In this document: positions 1 to 4,831 of the stretch, in pieces
Layout of the letters: each line of letters starts with the position of its first letter
Numbering within the stretch: the stretch's first letter is position 1
Source of the DNA: Methanobacteriota archaeon
GTDB lineage: Archaea > Nanobdellota > Nanobdellia > Woesearchaeales > SM23-78
NCBI GenBank assembly: GCA_030637925.1
Contig: DAOWFR010000044.1
Location: 1-8,893, forward strand
DNA length: 8,893 bases
Direction of reading: 5' to 3'
Notes under the pieces: model-generated
The model's input: only the letters and a program-made list of their open reading frames with translations
The model's database searches: none
What the model was told of the DNA's origin: nothing
Program-made: the position numbers and the translations under genes

Positions 1-357
1 GCTGTTTTCTCAAGAGCCTGGAAAAAAGGTTTTTCTACTCTTGCTGTTTTTAGTGTAAAACCAGAACAAGTATCTAAGAAAGCCAAGTCAGGCGAGTACC
101 TTGCTAAAGGAGCATTCATGATTTATGGCAATACAACTTATCATCATCCAAAGATGGAATATGCTGTAGGAATATATAATGATAAAGTAATGGGTGGCCC
201 TCTTAGTGCAGTAAAAAAGCATTGCAAGGATTTTGTTGAGATAATCCAGGGCAATGAAAAGCTGAGTGATGTTGCAAAGCTAATAAGGAAAAAGCTTGGT
301 GGAGAATTAGATGATATTATGAGGGCTTTGCCTGCTGGGTCCAAGGTGAAGAAGTGA
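1..357 (+). CDS. rqcH: RqcH/NEMF-like NFACT protein, C-terminal fragment (partial at window start)
   Basis: The frame is open from base 1 to the TGA at 355-357, so this is the last 118 residues of a gene that starts before the window. An in-frame ATG at 118 is internal, because the conserved sequence begins well before it. The piece reads as the NFACT-R (DUF814) domain: FSRAWKKG near the start, then QVSKKAKSGEYLAKGAFMIY, matching the family pattern SxAW...QVSK.a.sGEYL..GsFMI.G. The end, IMRALPAGSKVKK, resembles the usual archaeal tail (LPPG.s.i). From family knowledge, RqcH/Rqc2/NEMF proteins bind the large ribosomal subunit carrying a stalled peptidyl-tRNA and take part in nascent-chain tailing. 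The N-terminal NFACT-N and coiled-coil parts are outside the window, so completeness cannot be judged. It seems to be the end of its transcription unit: a TTTTT run follows the stop and a new promoter lies at 385-401. Confidence 0.85.
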   Translation, partial: AVFSRAWKKGFSTLAVFSVKPEQVSKKAKSGEYLAKGAFMIYGNTTYHHPKMEYAVGIYNDKVMGGPLSAVKKHCKDFVEIIQGNEKLSDVAKLIRKKLGGELDDIMRALPAGSKVKK

Positions 358-384
358 TTTTTGTTTCTGTAGAGTGGTAACAAA

Positions 385-401
385 ACCAAAAGATTTATAT
401 A
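385..401 (+). promoter_or_regulatory. Archaeal BRE/TATA promoter for the 454-759 gene
   Basis: A purine-rich BRE-like stretch (ACCAAAAG, 385-392) is followed by TTTATATA (394-401). Transcription would start near 422-425. That leaves a leader of about 30 bases containing a Shine-Dalgarno, so this gene is probably not leaderless, unlike most in the window. Confidence 0.65.
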
Positions 402-439
402 TTGGTTATTCTTCCATTATATGCATTGTTGATAAGAAC

Positions 440-445
440 AAGGAG
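440..445 (+). promoter_or_regulatory. Shine-Dalgarno AAGGAG before the 454 start
   Basis: AAGGAG sits 8 bases before the ATG at 454 and fixes that start. It is one of only three clear Shine-Dalgarno motifs in the window. Confidence 0.7.
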
Positions 446-453
446 AAAACAAA

Positions 454-759
454 ATGCCACTAGACATAAATCAAGAAATAGGACTTGATGGCGAAATAGT
501 TCAAACTTATAAAAATAATAGTGGAGTATTATACAGATTTATTCCAGAAACAGGAGACTTAGAAATATCAATGCACCCTAGTGATTTGGAAATCTTATTA
601 GTGCAAATTGGTGAAATCCCAGCAGAAGGTAAAGATATAGCACTGCAAATACCTGCGGGATTCTTAACTTTTAAAAACGTGAAGAAGATAGGGCAAATTC
701 CAGGGCTGAAAAAAGATGAATACTTAGTAGAGATGAAATACCAGTCAAAAGGTAACTAA
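454..759 (+). CDS. Hypothetical protein, 101 aa, probably beta-rich
   Basis: I do not recognise this family. The protein has no signal peptide, membrane segment or cysteine. It alternates short hydrophobic stretches with charged turns (GVLYRFIP, DLEISMHP, LEILLVQIGEIP, ALQIPAGFLTF, EYLVEMKY), which suggests a small, mainly beta-strand cytosolic domain. The start is well supported: the ATG has a Shine-Dalgarno AAGGAG 8 bases upstream and a TATA box about 55 bases upstream. It is transcribed alone. The RqcH fragment ends about 100 bases earlier, before this gene's own promoter, and the next gene (764-856) lies on the opposite strand with stops only 4 bases apart. Its convergence with the microprotein gene is the only context clue. 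The coding call is solid; the function is unknown. Confidence 0.75.
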   Translation: MPLDINQEIGLDGEIVQTYKNNSGVLYRFIPETGDLEISMHPSDLEILLVQIGEIPAEGKDIALQIPAGFLTFKNVKKIGQIPGLKKDEYLVEMKYQSKGN

Positions 760-763
760 GCTT

Positions 764-856
764 CTAGAACCAGTCATCATAAAGTTCTTCTTCTAACTCA
801 TCCTCTTCGTCTTCTGATAAGAATTCTTTGTGCTCCCCATCCTTTTTTTTTCTCAT
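764..856 (-). CDS. Acidic microprotein, 30 aa
   Basis: On the minus strand an ATG at 856 opens 30 codons ending in TAG at 764-766. The product starts MRKKK, has an acidic middle (SEDEEDELEEEL), and ends YDDWF. Fourteen of 30 residues are Asp or Glu, with five Lys/Arg confined to the first third. Length alone would not support a call. The reason to believe it is the promoter: TATTTATAA at 880-888 with a BRE-like CGAAAAC at 889-895 sits about 28 bases before the ATG, the spacing of the leaderless genes elsewhere in this window. There is no Shine-Dalgarno. The composition suggests a disordered charged peptide with an aromatic C-terminal anchor, possibly binding a basic protein or nucleoprotein, but no family is recognised. 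It could instead be a short non-coding transcript. Confidence 0.55.
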   Translation of the reverse strand: MRKKKDGEHKEFLSEDEEDELEEELYDDWF

Positions 857-879
857 CGAGATAGACGAATGTTTTTTGG

Positions 880-895
880 TTATAAATAGTTTTCG
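880..895 (-). promoter_or_regulatory. BRE/TATA promoter for the 764-856 microprotein
   Basis: Read on the minus strand, CGAAAAC (889-895) precedes TATTTATAA (880-888). The predicted start of transcription, about 25 bases on, falls at or next to the ATG at 856. It is divergent from the promoter at 935-945. Confidence 0.6.
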
Positions 896-934
896 TTTAT
901 TTAAGCTTTAATTCTTCTTAAACCCATGCAAACC

Positions 935-945
935 TTTTTATATAA
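935..945 (+). promoter_or_regulatory. TATA box for the lipoprotein-Kae1 unit
   Basis: TTTTTATATAA is centred about 27 bases before the ATG at 968, so the transcript is probably leaderless. This supports 968 rather than the in-frame ATGs at 983 and 1004 as the start. Confidence 0.65.
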
Positions 946-967
946 CTAATTATTCTTAGGATTTGAT

Positions 968-1732
968 ATGAGGTTGATAATTATGAGGAGAGAACTAATC
1001 ATTATGAGCTTTTTATTAATCATTATTTCATTAATATTATTTACTGGCTGCAAGCCTATTACTGAGCAAGAACCAGAAACTCTTTTTAATGAGAGCCTTA
1101 ATGAAGAGATAGAAGAGCTTACAAAGATAGAGGAAAAACCTGAAGAGTTTGAAGAATTCTTTTTTAATCATACTCCTAGGAATGAGTCAGTGTATGAGAT
1201 AGCAGAGCATGATATATTTACCTTAACCATGGGAAACTTTACCAGCATGGAGATAAGCTTTTTCGGAGTAATGCTAGGAGACTCTTATGAAATGGTTCTT
1301 GAGAGGCTGGGCATACCTGATGTGATGACCATACCAGCTGATGAGAGTTATAAAAATATGGAGTACAGAAGGAAAATAGGTATTGGTGGAATAGAATCAG
1401 GATTAACCTTTCACTTAGAGGATGATACTGTTACAAGGATTACTGTGAAGCCTCCTTTTGTTAAGTACCTGCACGGCAACACAACCATTGGGATTGATAA
1501 GCAGATTATTTACACTGTGCTTGACATACCTGATTATCAGGACTTTATGAATGTTTACAGAATCTTTTACTATGTTGAGAAAGGAGTGGAGATTTACTTT
1601 AGGAACAGGTATGTTAACAGGATGAGTTTTATCTTTCCAAAGGAGTTCAAAGGAGTAGAGTACATTACCATTCCCAGGTTTGTGCAAGAAGGGGTAATTG
1701 TTAATACTACACAACCGGTTCTGATAGAATGA
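968..1732 (+). CDS. Probable lipoprotein with two BamE/SmpA-like repeats
   Basis: The 254-aa product begins with a hydrophobic helix (about residues 10-26) ending LFTGC. Cys28 could be the lipid-modified residue, though Phe at -3 is unusual for a lipobox. An acidic, Glu-rich linker follows (about 33-66). From residue 99 two similar units appear. The first (about 99-160) reads FGVMLGDSYEMVLERLGIPD, then a tyrosine strand, FHLEDDTVTRITV. The second (about 168-223) reads IGIDKQIIYTVLDIPD, then VEIYFRNRYVNRMSFI. This is the pattern of the BamE/SmpA/BLIP-like fold: a G.s...V...lG.Pd helix, then strands ending in dg.V..i. The assignment is by pattern, not alignment. The protein should be anchored outside the cytoplasmic membrane. 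Its stop overlaps the Kae1 start (ATGA, 1729-1732), so the two genes are probably translated from one mRNA. A functional link with Kae1 is not obvious. Confidence 0.7.
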   Translation: MRLIIMRRELIIMSFLLIIISLILFTGCKPITEQEPETLFNESLNEEIEELTKIEEKPEEFEEFFFNHTPRNESVYEIAEHDIFTLTMGNFTSMEISFFGVMLGDSYEMVLERLGIPDVMTIPADESYKNMEYRRKIGIGGIESGLTFHLEDDTVTRITVKPPFVKYLHGNTTIGIDKQIIYTVLDIPDYQDFMNVYRIFYYVEKGVEIYFRNRYVNRMSFIFPKEFKGVEYITIPRFVQEGVIVNTTQPVLIE

Positions 1733-2715
1733 TATGTCTTGGTATAGAAAGCACTGCACACTCGTTTTCAATAAGTATTGTTAGTGACAAGAATAAGAAA
1801 GTTCTTTCTAATATAATTAATGCTTATAAGACTAAGACTGGTGGTTTAATCCCTTCAAAACTAGCAGAGCATCATGTAGAGGTTCTTGATATTACTCTTA
1901 GAAAAGCCCTTACTAAAACAGGCATTAGTATAAAGGATGTTGATTTGATTGCTTTTAGCCAAGGACCAGGATTAGGCCATACTCTTAGAATAGGAGCAGG
2001 CCTTGCAAGATCTCTTTCCTTGCTATTAAATAAACCTTTAATAGGTGTTAATCACTGTATTGCCCACCTGGAGATTGGCAGGTTTCTTACAAGAGCAAAA
2101 GACCCTGTTTTATTATATGTATCTGGTGCTAATACCCAGGTTATTGCTTATGAAGCAGGCAAGTACAGGGTTTTTGGTGAGACATTAGATATTGGTGCTG
2201 GTAATTTTCTTGACAGCTTTGCACGAGAGCTTGATTTAGGCTTTCCAGGAGGCCCAAGAATAGAAGCTTTAGCAAAGATGAGCAGGAAATATATAAAACT
2301 TCCTTATAGTGTTAAGGGCATGGATATAAGCCTTGGAGGGCTTAGCACTAATTTAAAACAAAAGATTAAATCAAAAAAATACTCAAAAAATGATTTGTGC
2401 TTTAGTGTTCAGGAAACAGTTTTTGCCATGTTAGTAGAAGTTGCTGAGAGAGCAATGGCTCATACAGATAAGAATGAGTTATTGCTTGGTGGAGGAGTTG
2501 CTTGTAATAAGAGATTACAAGAAATGTGTGAAATAATGACTAAGGAAAGAAGAGCAAAAACTTTTGTACTACCAAATGAGTTTCTTGTTGATAATGCTGC
2601 TATGATAGCAGTAACAGGACTAGAAATGTTTAAAGCAGGCATGAGAACAAGTATCAAAGATGCGAATATAAGACCTTATGAGAGAACAGATGATGTTGAT
2701 GTGAGGTGGCGCTAG
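1729..2715 (+). CDS. kae1: Kae1, tRNA N6-threonylcarbamoyladenosine (t6A37) protein
   Basis: Kae1 is the catalytic subunit of KEOPS. It moves the threonylcarbamoyl group from TC-AMP to A37 of tRNAs that read ANN codons. At 328 residues it is a stand-alone Kae1; the Bud32 kinase fused to it in some archaea is absent. Visible motifs are the ASKHA start LGIESTAHSFS (residues 4-14), GPGLGHTLRIG (79-89), the metal motif NHCIAHLEIG with His109 and His113, the third ligand Asp288 in VDNAAMIA, and GETLDIGAGNFLDSFAR (150-166). All three metal ligands are kept. Two usually strict segments differ: GMDVSFSGL is GMDISLGGL (197-205), and LDKFAR is LDSFAR. The ATG at 1729 overlaps the lipoprotein stop, implying translational coupling, and no Shine-Dalgarno is evident. 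The TAG stop overlaps the toxin stop on the other strand. No other KEOPS gene is in the window. Confidence 0.93.
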   Translation: MICLGIESTAHSFSISIVSDKNKKVLSNIINAYKTKTGGLIPSKLAEHHVEVLDITLRKALTKTGISIKDVDLIAFSQGPGLGHTLRIGAGLARSLSLLLNKPLIGVNHCIAHLEIGRFLTRAKDPVLLYVSGANTQVIAYEAGKYRVFGETLDIGAGNFLDSFARELDLGFPGGPRIEALAKMSRKYIKLPYSVKGMDISLGGLSTNLKQKIKSKKYSKNDLCFSVQETVFAMLVEVAERAMAHTDKNELLLGGGVACNKRLQEMCEIMTKERRAKTFVLPNEFLVDNAAMIAVTGLEMFKAGMRTSIKDANIRPYERTDDVDVRWR

Positions 2716-2978
2716 ACTTTGTAAATCTTATCATGGCGCTCATAGTCTTCTAAGATTACTGTTTTTGATTTCTCATCTATAGAAAAAGCTAGCACAAAGT
2801 GTTTGTTAATATGCACTCTCTTCCATTTATTTAATGGTACTCTTAGGTTTTTGTATCTGTGTGGGTTCTTAACAACTTCTGTAAGTTTTTTATAAATAAT
2901 TTCTAATTGTTTGGGATTTTTCTTCGATAACTTATTAAATATCCTGTCTATGTGCGGTTTTGGGTCAAGTTCATACAT
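2712..2978 (-). CDS. RelE/ParE-superfamily toxin
   Basis: This 88-aa protein has the size and layout of a RelE-type toxin. It has an N-terminal helical hairpin (about residues 9-37, DRIFNKLSKKNPKQLEIIYK), then a strand core KRVHINKHFVLAFSIDE (53-69), ILEDYERHDKIYKV at the end (75-88). This fits the family pattern w.R..i...yRvlf.i......i....HR..vY. His82, Asp83 and Tyr86 sit where the conserved C-terminal HR..Y residues usually lie, and Arg46 and Arg54 are candidate RNA-contact residues. RelE members cleave mRNA on the ribosome; ParE members poison gyrase. Sequence alone does not separate them here, but RelE is more likely given the basic surface. The ATG at 2978 lies inside the antitoxin gene (8-base overlap), the usual arrangement that keeps toxin output tied to antitoxin translation. 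Its TAG overlaps the Kae1 stop by 4 bases. Confidence 0.85.
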   Translation of the reverse strand: MYELDPKPHIDRIFNKLSKKNPKQLEIIYKKLTEVVKNPHRYKNLRVPLNKWKRVHINKHFVLAFSIDEKSKTVILEDYERHDKIYKV

Positions 2979-3219
2979 TTTTTATCCTGTATCTTTTTCT
3001 GAAGTTCTCTAGACTACCTACTTTTATTGGTTTTTGCTTCATTATTTTCTTTGCTTTCTCTATGTATTCTGGTCTTAATTCTGGCTCTAGAATCTCTTCT
3101 TCGTATTGACCAGCCATTACTTCGATTGCTTGGCTTTTATCTTTTAATCCAAATTTAGCCTTTACAATATTCAAAACCCTGTTTGTGTGGTCGTCTATCC
3201 TTATTATTGCCTGTACCAT
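2971..3219 (-). CDS. Ribbon-helix-helix antitoxin, DUF2683-like
   Basis: The 82-aa protein starts VQAIIRIDDHTNRVLNIVKA, a short beta strand followed by a helix, then LKDKSQAIEVMAGQYEEE. This is a strand-helix-helix DNA-binding domain in about residues 2-40, and the wording closely recalls DUF2683 proteins of archaea. The C-terminal part (about 45-82, ending LENFRKRYRIKNV) is helical and charged, and would wrap the toxin. It lies directly upstream of the toxin gene and overlaps it by 8 bases, with antitoxin first. The ATG at 3217-3219 is set by the Shine-Dalgarno AAGGTGAT at 3223-3230. The 27-bp palindrome at 3234-3260 between TATA box and start is a plausible site for autoregulation by the antitoxin or the complex, as in other RHH-controlled modules. 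Confidence 0.85.
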   Translation of the reverse strand: MVQAIIRIDDHTNRVLNIVKAKFGLKDKSQAIEVMAGQYEEEILEPELRPEYIEKAKKIMKQKPIKVGSLENFRKRYRIKNV

Positions 3220-3222
3220 AAT

Positions 3223-3230
3223 ATCACCTT
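3223..3230 (-). promoter_or_regulatory. Shine-Dalgarno for the antitoxin gene
   Basis: On the minus strand AAGGTGAT, complementary to the archaeal 16S 3' end, lies 3 bases before the ATG at 3219 (counted from the last T). Antitoxin is thus translated by an SD-led mechanism, which would favour its synthesis over the toxin. Confidence 0.7.
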
Positions 3231-3233
3231 AAC

Positions 3234-3260
3234 ATTGTATTAATATCTTATTAACACAAT
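3234..3260 (-). promoter_or_regulatory. Palindromic operator candidate of the TA module
   Basis: ATTGTATTAATA and TATTAACACAAT are 12-base arms around TCT, matching at 11 of 12 positions. The palindrome begins just downstream of the TATA box at 3266-3273 and covers the predicted transcription start near 3244. A bound repressor would block initiation. The ligand is inferred to be the adjacent RHH antitoxin. Confidence 0.6.
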
Positions 3261-3265
3261 ATTAA

Positions 3266-3273
3266 TATATAAA
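3266..3273 (-). promoter_or_regulatory. TATA box of the toxin-antitoxin operon
   Basis: On the minus strand this reads TTTATATA, about 50 bases before the antitoxin ATG. It leaves room for a leader of about 25 bases that carries the Shine-Dalgarno. Confidence 0.65.
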
Positions 3274-3286
3274 TGTTTTGTTTATT

Positions 3287-3532
3287 TCACACAAATACTT
3301 CTTTATTCTTCTTCCCAATACTTATTTCTACTTCCAAGTCTTTTTCCTTGTTATAAAAGATTAAGCTTGCCTTATGATAAGTGTTGTTCTTATTACTTGT
3401 TAATACAAATTCTTCCTGAAAGAGTAATTCTTTTACCTTGTTCTTCAAGTAGTTCTTTAAGAGTATAACATTCTTCACATACTCATCATAGTCCTGGATT
3501 GTGTTGTTAATGCTTATGAACTCGTGTTTCAT
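3287..3532 (-). CDS. Hypothetical protein, 81 aa
   Basis: I do not recognise this protein. It is soluble, without cysteine or membrane segments. A helical first half (about residues 12-42, DYDEYVKNVILLKNYLKNKVKELLF by pattern) precedes a second half that looks like strands (KASLIFYN, DLEVEISIG). It is lysine-rich and AT-rich in codon choice, like the neighbouring accessory genes. The ATG at 3532 has TAAATAAA at 3553-3560 about 24 bases upstream, which suits a leaderless message, and no Shine-Dalgarno. It ends 14 bases before the TATA box of the TA operon on the same strand, so read-through would reach antitoxin and toxin. It could be a third, accessory member of that module, but nothing in the sequence shows this. 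The call rests on an unbroken frame, residue patterning and a moderate promoter. Confidence 0.55.
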   Translation of the reverse strand: MKHEFISINNTIQDYDEYVKNVILLKNYLKNKVKELLFQEEFVLTSNKNNTYHKASLIFYNKEKDLEVEISIGKKNKEVFV

Positions 3533-3552
3533 AATTGTTTAATAATTATTTG

Positions 3553-3560
3553 TTTATTTA
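3553..3560 (-). promoter_or_regulatory. TATA-like box for the 3287-3532 gene
   Basis: The minus strand reads TAAATAAA, centred about 24 bases before the ATG at 3532. The longer string GTTTATTTAAGCTT (plus strand, 3552-3565) recurs at 895-908, upstream of the microprotein gene. Confidence 0.45.
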
Positions 3561-3656
3561 AGCTTCACGCGAACATTTGTCTTGTGGAGAACGAAAGGAT
3601 TGCGAACAATAACCAAGAATTACAGTTACCATTTTAAAATAGATTAAATAAAAACT

Positions 3657-3664
3657 TTTATATA
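3657..3664 (+). promoter_or_regulatory. TATA box for the 3689-4228 gene
   Basis: TTTATATA is centred about 28 bases before the ATG at 3689, predicting a leaderless or nearly leaderless message. The rest of the gap 3533-3656 holds no feature I can support. Confidence 0.6.
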
Positions 3665-3688
3665 AATTAGATTATTCCAGTCAGGGGT

Positions 3689-4228
3689 ATGTCATTAGAA
3701 AAGAATATTGATGATCATCTTCTTAAATCTCAATATGAAAAGATGCATCTCTTAGGAGTCCAAGGCATACTTCAGGATTCATTATCTGATTTTACCCAAA
3801 CCTATAAAGGCAACTTAGTACAATTTGCTCCTGTTAAAAAAGAGCCTAACAGAGAATTCCTAGCAGGTGTTTGTTTTGAGTCCTTTGTTGATGTTACAAT
3901 AGCAAGAGGTTATGGTGGGGGTTCCTCTATTATGTCTTATAGTTTAGATCATAAAAAATCCTTAGATGTTATTAAACATATAGTTAAAAAATCAAGAATG
4001 ATTCTGTATACGGCAACTCCTGATTTTATGGCTAGCATGCAAGAATCGCTTCAATTAGAGATGAGAACATATGAAAATGCACTTAGGATTTCAAGAGCTA
4101 AAAAAACCAAAATAGGTAATGTTTGGGATGCAATACGCTATATAAACTTTCTTACAAGCTATCTCAATTATTCAGAAGAAGATGCTTTTAAAACAGCTCA
4201 AGATAAATTTAAGTTATCTTTAATTTGA
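3689..4228 (+). CDS. Hypothetical protein, 179 aa
   Basis: I cannot assign a family. The product appears cytosolic, with no signal peptide or membrane helix. Its N-terminal third is helical and polar. A middle section contains a strand-like GVCFESFVDVTIARGYGGGSS (written here as residues 60-80 by key parts: Cys62, Phe66, Arg73, Gly74 and Gly76-78). The C-terminal half is helical (SLDVIKHIVKKSRMILY, then 112-175). The glycine cluster GYGGG could be a loop near a binding site, but no Walker or other nucleotide motif is present. The start is supported by a TATA box at 3657-3664. GGGG just before the ATG is a weak purine stretch rather than a Shine-Dalgarno. It is a single-gene unit, convergent with 4334-4786, whose product also begins MSLEK; the rest of the two proteins is not alike. 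Confidence 0.7.
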   Translation: MSLEKNIDDHLLKSQYEKMHLLGVQGILQDSLSDFTQTYKGNLVQFAPVKKEPNREFLAGVCFESFVDVTIARGYGGGSSIMSYSLDHKKSLDVIKHIVKKSRMILYTATPDFMASMQESLQLEMRTYENALRISRAKKTKIGNVWDAIRYINFLTSYLNYSEEDAFKTAQDKFKLSLI

Positions 4229-4265
4229 GATTAAAATACTGTTTCTTATCTTCTGCCAAACCAAA

Positions 4266-4275
4266 ACCTTTAAAG
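4266..4275 (+). promoter_or_regulatory. Promoter-like element pointing into the 3' end of the 4334-4786 gene
   Basis: CAAAACCTTTAAAG is close to the AACCTTTAAA element serving the gene at 6849. A start about 25 bases on, near 4297, would lie among the tandem motifs at 4288-4318. No convincing plus-strand reading frame follows, so any transcript would be non-coding and antisense. This is a sequence resemblance only. Confidence 0.3.
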
Positions 4276-4287
4276 ATGAATATACAA

Positions 4288-4318
4288 ATTGTTGACAATA
4301 TACTATTTGTTGACAATA
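4288..4318. repeat. Two tandem TTGTTGACAATA motifs, 18 bp apart
   Basis: TTGTTGACAATA occurs at 4289-4300 and again at 4307-4318. Each is itself nearly palindromic: ATTGT-TG-ACAAT in the first, and TTTGT-TG-ACAAT (one outer mismatch) in the second. The 18-bp period is between one and two helical turns. It looks like a two-site binding region for a regulator, set in the gap between two convergent genes. Confidence 0.5.
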
Positions 4319-4333
4319 GTACAAAAAGCACAC

Positions 4334-4786
4334 TTACCCTAAACGTTCTTCAAGAAATTTAAATTTAGAATCATTTTTTCCTAGAATAAATGTAGTTATA
4401 TCCAAATATCTTTTTTGCTCTTTTTCAGTAAGATGACTTATACAATAACTTGCTTCAAATTCATTAGCCTTTTCATGTGAAGCTTCTCTTCTTTCATGTG
4501 AATTTTCAATTAAATCATACATCTCATGTGCTACTGGTGGTTCCCAATATTTTATTTCTGTTCCTGGTGGAAAAACTTTAGGATTCATAAACATGTAATA
4601 ACATTTCTCCCAAGTATCATAGTTTATAGCCCCAAAACCTCTAAGTAATATTTCTTGTGAACAATCCAAGAATAATGTAAAATTGTAATTACCAATAATT
4701 CCTTCATAAGCTTCACGAATTTCTTTGTCATTACAGATTATTGGTTCATAGATGAATTCTACTTTTGGAATCTTTTCAAGCGACAC
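4334..4786 (-). CDS. Hypothetical protein, 150 aa, possible ImmA/IrrE-like metal site
   Basis: The start codon is GTG at 4786, placed about 25 bases after a TATA-like TTTAAATAAAA. There is no Shine-Dalgarno. I do not firmly recognise the protein. Residues 84-113 carry a suggestive pattern: PVAHEMYD, with His87 and Glu88, then HEKANEFEA (104-112). ImmA/IrrE (peptidase M78-like) proteins have HExxH followed about 20-30 residues later by E..AN.FA. Here the second histidine of HExxH is Asp91 and the Glu105/Ala107-Asn108/Phe110 pattern is kept 18 residues after His87. If real, this is a degenerate or atypical metal site. There is no helix-turn-helix domain. The first 80 residues look like strands with several Trp/Tyr. 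The gene follows LonB on the same strand by 45 bases, but its own promoter argues for independent transcription. Confidence 0.65.
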   Translation of the reverse strand: MSLEKIPKVEFIYEPIICNDKEIREAYEGIIGNYNFTLFLDCSQEILLRGFGAINYDTWEKCYYMFMNPKVFPPGTEIKYWEPPVAHEMYDLIENSHERREASHEKANEFEASYCISHLTEKEQKRYLDITTFILGKNDSKFKFLEERLG

Positions 4787-4805
4787 TTTTAGAAGAGAAT
4801 AATCC

Positions 4806-4816
4806 TTTTATTTAAA
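4806..4816 (-). promoter_or_regulatory. TATA box for the 4334-4786 gene, fused to the LonB terminator run
   Basis: On the minus strand TTTAAATAAAA lies about 25 bases before the GTG start at 4786, predicting leaderless transcription. Its first T residues belong to the T6 run at 4814-4819 that could end LonB transcription. Confidence 0.55.
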
Positions 4817-4819
4817 AAA
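4814..4819 (-). terminator. T6 run after LonB
   Basis: Archaeal termination commonly occurs at T-runs. TTTTTT on the minus strand comes 13 bases after the LonB stop. No stem-loop is visible. Confidence 0.4.
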
Positions 4820-4831
4820 CTATGGTGCTAA

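Noticed and set aside
421..432. ATG-CAT-TGT-TGA mini-frame (MHC) near the predicted transcript start of the 454 gene
   Set aside because: A three-residue leader peptide would need evidence of translation; a chance ATG in a 30-base leader is likelier.
1415..1771. Minus-strand frame of 118 codons across the lipoprotein-Kae1 junction
   Set aside because: It is antisense to two recognised coding regions and has no domain pattern.
2976..3532. Three-gene TA operon including the 3287-3532 protein
   Set aside because: Its own TATA-like box and a separate strong promoter with operator before the antitoxin indicate independent transcription; membership of the module cannot be shown.
3569..3608. Two GCGAACA copies 33 bases apart before the 3689 gene
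   Set aside because: Seven bases repeated once is weak, there is no symmetry, and spacing to the promoter is inconsistent with an obvious operator.
4281..4330. Possible CRISPR-like repeat
   Set aside because: Only two short units with 6 bases between them, no spacers of uniform length and no cas genes in the window.
4276..4362. Plus-strand 28-codon frame starting MNIQIVDN
   Set aside because: Its coding content is mainly the 18-bp repeat, the ATG lies before the predicted transcript start, and it runs antisense into the 4334-4786 gene with no Shine-Dalgarno.
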